NCBI GenBank assembly: GCA_002361235.1
Contig: DESI01000020.1
Coordinates: forward strand, 1-64,000
DNA from: Porphyromonadaceae bacterium UBA3318
Lineage (GTDB): Bacteria > Bacteroidota > Bacteroidia > Bacteroidales > Muribaculaceae
Direction of reading: 5' to 3'
DNA length: 64,000 nt
Shown one piece after another: positions 61,066-64,000 of the stretch. Under the pieces are notes generated by a model that saw nothing but the letters and a program-made list of their open reading frames with translations, was not told where the DNA came from and searched no databases. A program made the position numbers and the translations under genes. The first letter of the stretch is position 1, and every line of letters starts with the position of its first letter.

Positions 61066-61972
61066 AAGCCTTGCGGGCGGCCTTGGAAAGCAACGCGATA
61101 TGCTCCGGCGTGGTGCCGCAGCATCCGCCCACTATGTTCAGCAATCCGTCGGCAAGCAGAGGCTTCACAGTGTCGACAAACGCTTCGGGAGTCAGGCTGT
61201 AATTGCCCATGCGGTCGGGGAGACCTGCATTGGGGTAGAATATGATGGGGTATGGCGATTTGTCGGCAAGCTCGCGTACGTGTCTTGCGAGGGAATCGGG
61301 ACCCGAGCCGCAGTTGAAGCCTACGGCATCGGGTCGGAATTCCTTAACGATGGCCAGCACCGCATCCAACGTATGACCTGACAGCAGACGGCCCGAGGCA
61401 TCGGAAATGGTGACGGATACAATAAGCGGGATGTCCGATTGGAGTGCATCAACGGCCTGGCGTATTCCGAACAGCTGTGCCTTGATGTTGAGGGCGTCGA
61501 AGCATGTCTCGAGAATTATAAGGTCCACGCCGGCACGTATCAGAGCTTCCGACTGCTGACGTGCGGCCTCGGCCAATGTGTCGAAGTCAACGGCGCGGTG
61601 AGCCGGGTCGTCGACTTCGTCGGTGAGCGAGGCGGCTACTGGCGTGGGTCCCATGGACCCGGCCACGAAACGGGGACGCGACGGATCGAGTCCCTCGGCG
61701 CGCTGCGTTTCGGCGCGGGCTATCTCCACACCGCGGCGGTTCAGCTCCACCACACGGTGCTCCATAGCGTATTCCTGCTGGGAAATGGCGTTGGAGTTGA
61801 ACGTGTTTGTCTCGATTATGTCGGCGCCGGCGTCGAGATACGAGCGGTGTATGGCCGCCACCACGTCGGGGCGCGTGATGTTGAGCATATCGACGTTGCC
61901 TCCGGCCGTGGCCGGCGAACGCTGAATCCGCACACCAAGCGACCCGTCGAGCACAAGGACGCGGCTGCGCAT
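61052..61972 (-). CDS. Stand-alone homocysteine S-methyltransferase module (MetH N-terminal type)
   Basis: The 306-residue protein equals the first domain of B12-dependent methionine synthase: LVLDGSLGVRIQ, IIETNTFNSNAI, the zinc ligand in GFNCGSGPDSL (about 220) and the Cys pair in VGGCCGTTPEHI (about 286). YPNAGLPDRMG is also MetH-like. The folate, cobalamin and activation domains are absent, so a partner must supply the methyl group, or it uses another donor such as S-methylmethionine. The ATG at 61972 lies 26 nt after gdhA on the same strand; upstream codons in this frame lie inside gdhA. Confidence 0.83.
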   Translation of the reverse strand: MRSRVLVLDGSLGVRIQRSPATAGGNVDMLNITRPDVVAAIHRSYLDAGADIIETNTFNSNAISQQEYAMEHRVVELNRRGVEIARAETQRAEGLDPSRPRFVAGSMGPTPVAASLTDEVDDPAHRAVDFDTLAEAARQQSEALIRAGVDLIILETCFDALNIKAQLFGIRQAVDALQSDIPLIVSVTISDASGRLLSGHTLDAVLAIVKEFRPDAVGFNCGSGPDSLARHVRELADKSPYPIIFYPNAGLPDRMGNYSLTPEAFVDTVKPLLADGLLNIVGGCCGTTPEHIALLSKAARKAFTCR

Positions 61973-61998
61973 CAATTCACGGAAAAGACGGCTGCGAC

Positions 61999-63336
61999 TC
62001 ACACGATTCCCTGCGCCATCATGGCCTTGGCCACCTTGATGAAACCGGCGGTGTTGGCACCCTTCACATAGTTGCAGTAGCCGTCCTCCTGCACGCCATA
62101 TTTGAGACACTGCGCGTGGATGTCGGCCATGATGTGTTTCAGCTTCTCGTCCACTTCCTCGGCGGTCCAGGTGAGGCGCTGGCTGTCCTGAGCCATCTCC
62201 AGGCCGGACACCGACACGCCGCCGGCGTTTGCAGCCTTGCCGGGAGCGTAAAGTATCTTGGCATTGATGAATTCATGCACGGCCTCGGCTGTGGAAGGCA
62301 TGTTGGCACCCTCGCTCACGGCGATGCAGCCCTGTTTCAGCAATGCGCGGGCATCGTCGCCGTCAATCTCGTTCTGCGTGGCCGACGGCATGGCGATGTC
62401 GCACTTGGCGATTTTCCAGGGACGCTCGCCGGGATGGTATTCGCAGCCCGGCTCCTGAGCCAGCTCGCTGAGACGGCCGCGATACATCATCTTCAGTTCG
62501 AATATCTTCCGGAACAGTTCGGGCGTGATGCCGTCGGGCACATATAGAGTGCCGTCGGAATCGGACATGGATACGGGCACCGCGCCGAGTGCCAGCAGTT
62601 TCTCGCAAGTGTAGAGCGCGACGTTACCTGCGCCAGAGATGGCCACACGCTTGCCTGCCAGCTCGATGTTCTTTGTGCCGAGCATATTCAGCAGGAAGTA
62701 GACGTTGCCGTAGCCGGTAGCCTCGGGACGCATCAGCGAGCCGCCGAAGTCCAGTCCCTTGCCGGTGAAGCTGCCGGTGAACTCGCGGGTCATCTTCTTA
62801 TACCATCCGAACATATAGCCCACTTCGCGGCCTCCCACGCCGATGTCGCCGGCCGGTACGTCCATATCGGCGCCGATGTTGCGCCACAGCTCGTTGACAA
62901 AAGCCTGGCAGAAACGCATCACCTCCATGTCGCTCTTTCCGCGCGGCGAGAAGTCGGAACCTCCCTTGGCGCCACCCATCATAAGGGTGGTCAGCGAGTT
63001 CTTGAATGTTTGTTCGAAAGCCAGGAACTTAAGGATGGAGAGGTTGACCGAAGCGTGGAAACGTATTCCGCCCTTGTACGGGCCGATGGCGTTGTTGTGC
63101 TGGATGCGGTAACCCATGTTGTTGCGCACGCGGCCCTGATCGTCCACCCACGACACGCGGAATGAAATCACTCGGTCGGGAATACACAGACGCTCAATCA
63201 GATTGTAACGCTCAAATTCGGGATACTCGTTGTAGACGTCCTCGATGGATGTCACCACTTCCTCTACGGCCTGCAGATATTCAGGCTCGTTCGGGAACCG
63301 CTGACGCAGCTCCTCCATTAATTCTGCAGCTTTCAC
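61999..63336 (-). CDS. gdhA: NADP-type glutamate dehydrogenase
   Basis: The 445-residue hexameric-type enzyme has NNAIGPYKGGIRFH, the catalytic Lys in GGAKGGSDFSPRGKS (about 122-136), VPAGDIGVGGREVGYMFG and the Rossmann motif SGAGNVA. It assimilates ammonia into glutamate, also the end product of the hut operon. The start is GTG at 63336, chosen because the first residues KAAELMEELRQRFPNEPEY match the Bacteroides family N-terminus; an ATG at 63318 would shorten it. Confidence 0.95.
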   Translation of the reverse strand: MKAAELMEELRQRFPNEPEYLQAVEEVVTSIEDVYNEYPEFERYNLIERLCIPDRVISFRVSWVDDQGRVRNNMGYRIQHNNAIGPYKGGIRFHASVNLSILKFLAFEQTFKNSLTTLMMGGAKGGSDFSPRGKSDMEVMRFCQAFVNELWRNIGADMDVPAGDIGVGGREVGYMFGWYKKMTREFTGSFTGKGLDFGGSLMRPEATGYGNVYFLLNMLGTKNIELAGKRVAISGAGNVALYTCEKLLALGAVPVSMSDSDGTLYVPDGITPELFRKIFELKMMYRGRLSELAQEPGCEYHPGERPWKIAKCDIAMPSATQNEIDGDDARALLKQGCIAVSEGANMPSTAEAVHEFINAKILYAPGKAANAGGVSVSGLEMAQDSQRLTWTAEEVDEKLKHIMADIHAQCLKYGVQEDGYCNYVKGANTAGFIKVAKAMMAQGIV

Positions 63337-63395
63337 TTTATCTTAAATTTGGGTAATAACAAAACACAAATGCGTGTAAAAACCTTAATCGCTTG

Positions 63396-63427
63396 CAAAA
63401 TTACAATAAAAATGCGAATCGTGCAAC
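63396..63427 (-). promoter_or_regulatory. Promoter of gdhA
   Basis: On the minus strand GTTG (63427-63424), 20 nt, TAATTTTG (63403-63396). The start is near 63390, about 54 nt before the GTG. Confidence 0.7.
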
Positions 63428-63480
63428 AATATGCCAGTATTTGTTGCGCGATTCGCAAATTTTGTATCAGGTTAGGGCTT

Positions 63481-64000
63481 TTATTTGTAGCGTGCCCAGC
63501 GTATTATATCCTTGACGGTAGGTTTCTTGCCGTACATGAAGATGCCGATGCGGTACACTTTGCCGGCGAACCAGGCCATGCCCACGAACGAGGCTATCAG
63601 GATTGCGAACGAGAGCCATATCTGCCATTGCGCGATGTCGAACGGTATTCGGGCTATCATCACCATGGGCGACGTGAACGGAATCATCGACATCCATATC
63701 ACGGCTGTCGAGTTGGGATCCTGGAAGGCCATCATGCCGAACACCAGACCGAATATGATGGGAAGTGTGGCTATAGTGGTGAGGTTGGAAGCATCCTGGG
63801 CGTTGTCGACGCTGGCGCCGATGGCCGCGAAGATGGAGGCGTAGAACAGGAAGCCGCCGACCATGAACAGAGCCAGGTAGCCGAATATGGAGGCCACGTA
63901 ACCCACATTGGAGAATGTCGAAATTGCCGTCAGCATTTCGGTCGAGACATCGCTGGAAGCGGCGTTGAATGTGCCGGCCTGCATGGCGGCCATGTCTGAG
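63481..64000 (-). CDS. ABC-2-type transporter permease, C-terminal part
   Basis: The window holds the last 172 codons; the frame is open to the window edge. Four or five membrane helices are visible (about 20-45, 48-70, 85-105, 110-130, 140-160 of this part), with GASVDNAQDASNL between helices and IPFTSPMVMIARIPFDIA, a pattern of the NatB-like ABC-2 permease family for efflux. The cytoplasmic end is basic (MYGKKPTVKDIIRWARYK). The ATPase partner is not in the window. Confidence 0.78.
   Translation of the reverse strand, partial: SDMAAMQAGTFNAASSDVSTEMLTAISTFSNVGYVASIFGYLALFMVGGFLFYASIFAAIGASVDNAQDASNLTTIATLPIIFGLVFGMMAFQDPNSTAVIWMSMIPFTSPMVMIARIPFDIAQWQIWLSFAILIASFVGMAWFAGKVYRIGIFMYGKKPTVKDIIRWARYK

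Overview
The window is a GC-rich chromosomal segment from a member of the Bacteroidales, most likely a gut Muribaculaceae-type genome. The support is the set of conserved proteins (RprX/RprY two-component pair, B12-dependent MutA/MutB, a urocanase of the long form, TPR proteins with a C-terminal HTH, a porin O/P-type protein) and the promoters: at least ten genes are preceded by the Bacteroidetes sigma signature TTTG-N19-21-TAnnTTTG. The family-level placement is an inference. No rRNA, tRNA, CRISPR array or intact insertion sequence was seen.

Layout. 1-3.1 kb: a glycosidase of the six-hairpin type followed by an ion-channel-like gene. 3.3-14.2 kb: a tightly packed seven-gene operon behind one strong promoter, encoding an all-helical protein, a multi-zinc-ribbon protein, a membrane Ser/Thr kinase with VPPSGTA repeats, a four-module CbbX-type AAA+ protein, a zinc-ribbon FHA protein, a PP2C phosphatase and a Sel1-repeat protein. 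This is the most promising undescribed system here: a phospho-Thr writer, reader and eraser linked to an AAA+ remodeller, with zinc ribbons recurring in three partners. 14.2-22.3 kb: accessory DNA, with an AAA-ATPase/PD-(D/E)XK gene, an AT-rich island of unknown small genes behind a structured non-coding block, a methyltransferase/DUF1848 pair, and a phage-lysis-like trio. 22.5-33.9 kb: housekeeping genes (mdh, radA, ftsE, mutAB, smpB, a U32/RlhA-like enzyme). 33.9-46 kb: an acyltransferase, menD, a 1367-residue AlbA_2/Schlafen-like protein, fmt-thiD-plsC, and rprXY. 46-49 kb: a clostripain-type peptidase and a TPR/HTH regulator. 49.1-55.9 kb: a complete histidine-to-glutamate operon (hutU, ftcD, hutI, hutH). 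56-59.4 kb: fcl, a His-rich COG0523 GTPase and a porin. 59.5-64 kb: a broken paralogue of the 14.2 kb nuclease, an SGNH hydrolase, a stand-alone MetH-type homocysteine methyltransferase module, gdhA and the end of an ABC-2 permease.

The non-coding DNA is unusually informative. Between ftcD and hutI lies a 347-bp MITE-like element built from two diverged hairpin units in opposite orientation, with compensating changes in the stems and a possible TAA target duplication. Two loci carry arrays of the same degenerate 10-bp unit (GATTAATCCC). A 156-bp homopurine tract follows fmt. A perfect 16-bp palindrome lies at the rprXY start site, and helically phased ATTAAGAC repeats precede plsC. Four genes appear to be transcribed with little or no leader. 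Starts were chosen by homology, overlaps and promoter position; no searches could be run.
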